Part shown: positions 63,048 to 64,000 of the stretch, piece after piece | How the letters are laid out: every line of letters starts with the position of its first letter | Numbering within the stretch: position 1 is the first letter of the stretch | Source: Bacteroidales bacterium UBA1715 | GTDB taxonomy: Bacteria > Bacteroidota > Bacteroidia > Bacteroidales > UBA1715 | Assembly: GCA_002317135.1 (NCBI GenBank) | Contig: DCIX01000041.1 | Location: 1 to 64,000 of the forward strand | Reading direction: 5' to 3' | Length of the DNA: 64,000 nucleotides | Notes under the pieces: generated by a model | The model's input: only the letters and a program-made list of their open reading frames with translations | Told to the model about the DNA's origin: nothing | Databases searched by the model: none | Program-made: the position numbers and the translations under genes

Positions 63048-64000
63048 TTATTTGCTAGTATAAATAAATTTACAATCAGCCGCCAAATTTAATTTGAGGC
63101 CATAATATGAATAGAAAATAACTGGCACATCGCCATTCTTATCTGTTTCCAATAGAATTTCTACTAGTAATTTATTGGCTTGCTTAAAGTTATCCAACAT
63201 AGGATTACCTTTTTCCAATGTTATTTCTTCTTCAGATGTTCTCTTTGCATCGCGAGCGACTTTACCATTTGTTGTTGGAGCAGATTCCAATACTACCATA
63301 TCGAGCGTTCCCAAATATTGTTTATCTGCCGCCAATGTCGTATCCATCAACGAAAGTTTCATTGTGGCACTAACCGGAAGTTGATGTTCCGTATTGATAT
63401 ACAAACGAACTCGCTCAATAGCCGACAAATCACCTAAATCAGACATATCCAACGGAACTTCTTGTTGAATAACAAGATTCTTGGCAGACATATTTAATGG
63501 CAACTCAATTTCTACACCCAAGCGAGCACTACCTTTATTGGAGATGCAGTTAAAAATTGGTTCGCCATAAGGAATATCGGCATTCACATGGAATGTTCCC
63601 GCATAATTAATCTTGCTTGGCAACATATTGATAAAATCAACAATGTTCGAAGTGTTTTTGTTTATATTATATTGATTCTTACGAGCATATCCGTTAGAAA
63701 CCGAGTCGCAAGTTGGACGATGAACTGTCCATAAATTCGCATAACCAGCAAAAGCATCTATCGCATTACCTTTATCGTCCTTACCAACGATATTTAATTC
63801 CAAATTTCCACCAATTCCCACCGGATTTTCGAAATTGATACGGATTTTAGGATCATAAAATTTCAAATCGCCAGTAACATAGTCAGACACAAATTCTTTT
63901 AAGTCAAAATCCAACTCTTCGTTGAATAAATCTTGGTCGAATCGTGCCAAATCACCTTCGGCGTATGCAAACACAATGCTATCAGGGTTAGTAATTTCCA
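63048..64000 (-). CDS. C-terminal part of an exported or surface protein (continues past the window)
   Basis: About 317 residues are visible and the frame stays open to base 64000, so the true start lies outside the window (the GTG at 63974 is not credible as a start). The visible part is beta-strand-rich (DPKIRINFENPVGIGGNLELNI, abbreviated INFENPVGIGGNLEL; YINTEHQLPVSATMKLSLMD) and ends DCKFIYTSK, without transmembrane helices. Such proteins often precede DUF5723 genes. I do not recognise the family. Confidence 0.7.
   Translation of the reverse strand, partial: EITNPDSIVFAYAEGDLARFDQDLFNEELDFDLKEFVSDYVTGDLKFYDPKIRINFENPVGIGGNLELNIVGKDDKGNAIDAFAGYANLWTVHRPTCDSVSNGYARKNQYNINKNTSNIVDFINMLPSKINYAGTFHVNADIPYGEPIFNCISNKGSARLGVEIELPLNMSAKNLVIQQEVPLDMSDLGDLSAIERVRLYINTEHQLPVSATMKLSLMDTTLAADKQYLGTLDMVVLESAPTTNGKVARDAKRTSEEEITLEKGNPMLDNFKQANKLLVEILLETDKNGDVPVIFYSYYGLKLNLAADCKFIYTSK

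Overview
The window looks like a chromosomal segment of an AT-rich Bacteroidetes (order Bacteroidales) genome. The reasons are the many promoters of the Bacteroidetes type (TAnnTTTG at -7, sometimes with TTG/TTTG at -33), a type IX secretion C-terminal sorting domain, and families typical of the phylum (DUF5723, DUF4286, DUF2147, C_GCAxxG_C_C, acyl-ACP thioesterase, SO_0444-type metal permease with HMA tail). I cannot name a genus from the sequence alone.

Layout. 0.3-9.6 kb: envelope and housekeeping genes (a SPOR-type exported protein, a TSP3-repeat outer membrane barrel, nudC, a DUF3795-type protein, an OMP, xseB), then a small flavodoxin / HMA-AraC regulator / metal permease cluster and an acyl-ACP thioesterase. 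9.68 kb: tRNA-Gly(CCC). 9.8-19.1 kb: an accessory island with a type I restriction-modification system (hsdM-hsdS-caspase-like protease, then hsdR) that is peppered with copies of a 28-bp perfect palindrome and holds one complete and two broken copies of a REP-associated tyrosine transposase (RAYT). Several palindromes lie in frame inside genes: two in the RAYT, one in hsdS, one in hsdR. 19.3-20.7 kb: a Fic gene bracketed by near-identical 43-bp repeats that each contain a 14-bp-arm palindrome. 20.7-24.9 kb: a C_GCAxxG_C_C protein, a T9SS-secreted protein, a PASTA protein and an upstream candidate leader RNA. 24.9-36.8 kb: core metabolism and envelope genes (N-acetylglucosamine kinase family, nadC, a phosphatase-like protein with a damaged metal site, a Prc protease, rhodanese, glmM, yebC). 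36.8-38.1 kb: an AAA_14-type ATPase with a probable operator array. 38.5-47.0 kb: the classic alpha-2-macroglobulin / penicillin-binding protein 1C pair, with a MITE-like element and one palindrome between the two genes and a 56-residue gene ahead of pbpC. 47.1-51.8 kb: purT and secA. 52.0-59.0 kb: a second type I system in the order hsdR-hsdM-DUF1016 nuclease-half-size hsdS-KAP NTPase. 59.2-64.0 kb: a cluster-less MutY-like glycosylase, a TerC-family protein and outer-membrane proteins, running off the end.

The most interesting material is (1) the dispersed palindrome / RAYT system, whose repeat reads through in two of three frames and has been accepted inside restriction genes and inside the transposase itself, and (2) the caspase-fold protease placed 15 bp behind hsdS, which suggests a restriction system with a built-in proteolytic or suicide effector. 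Function assignments rest on motifs read by eye; no database search was possible.
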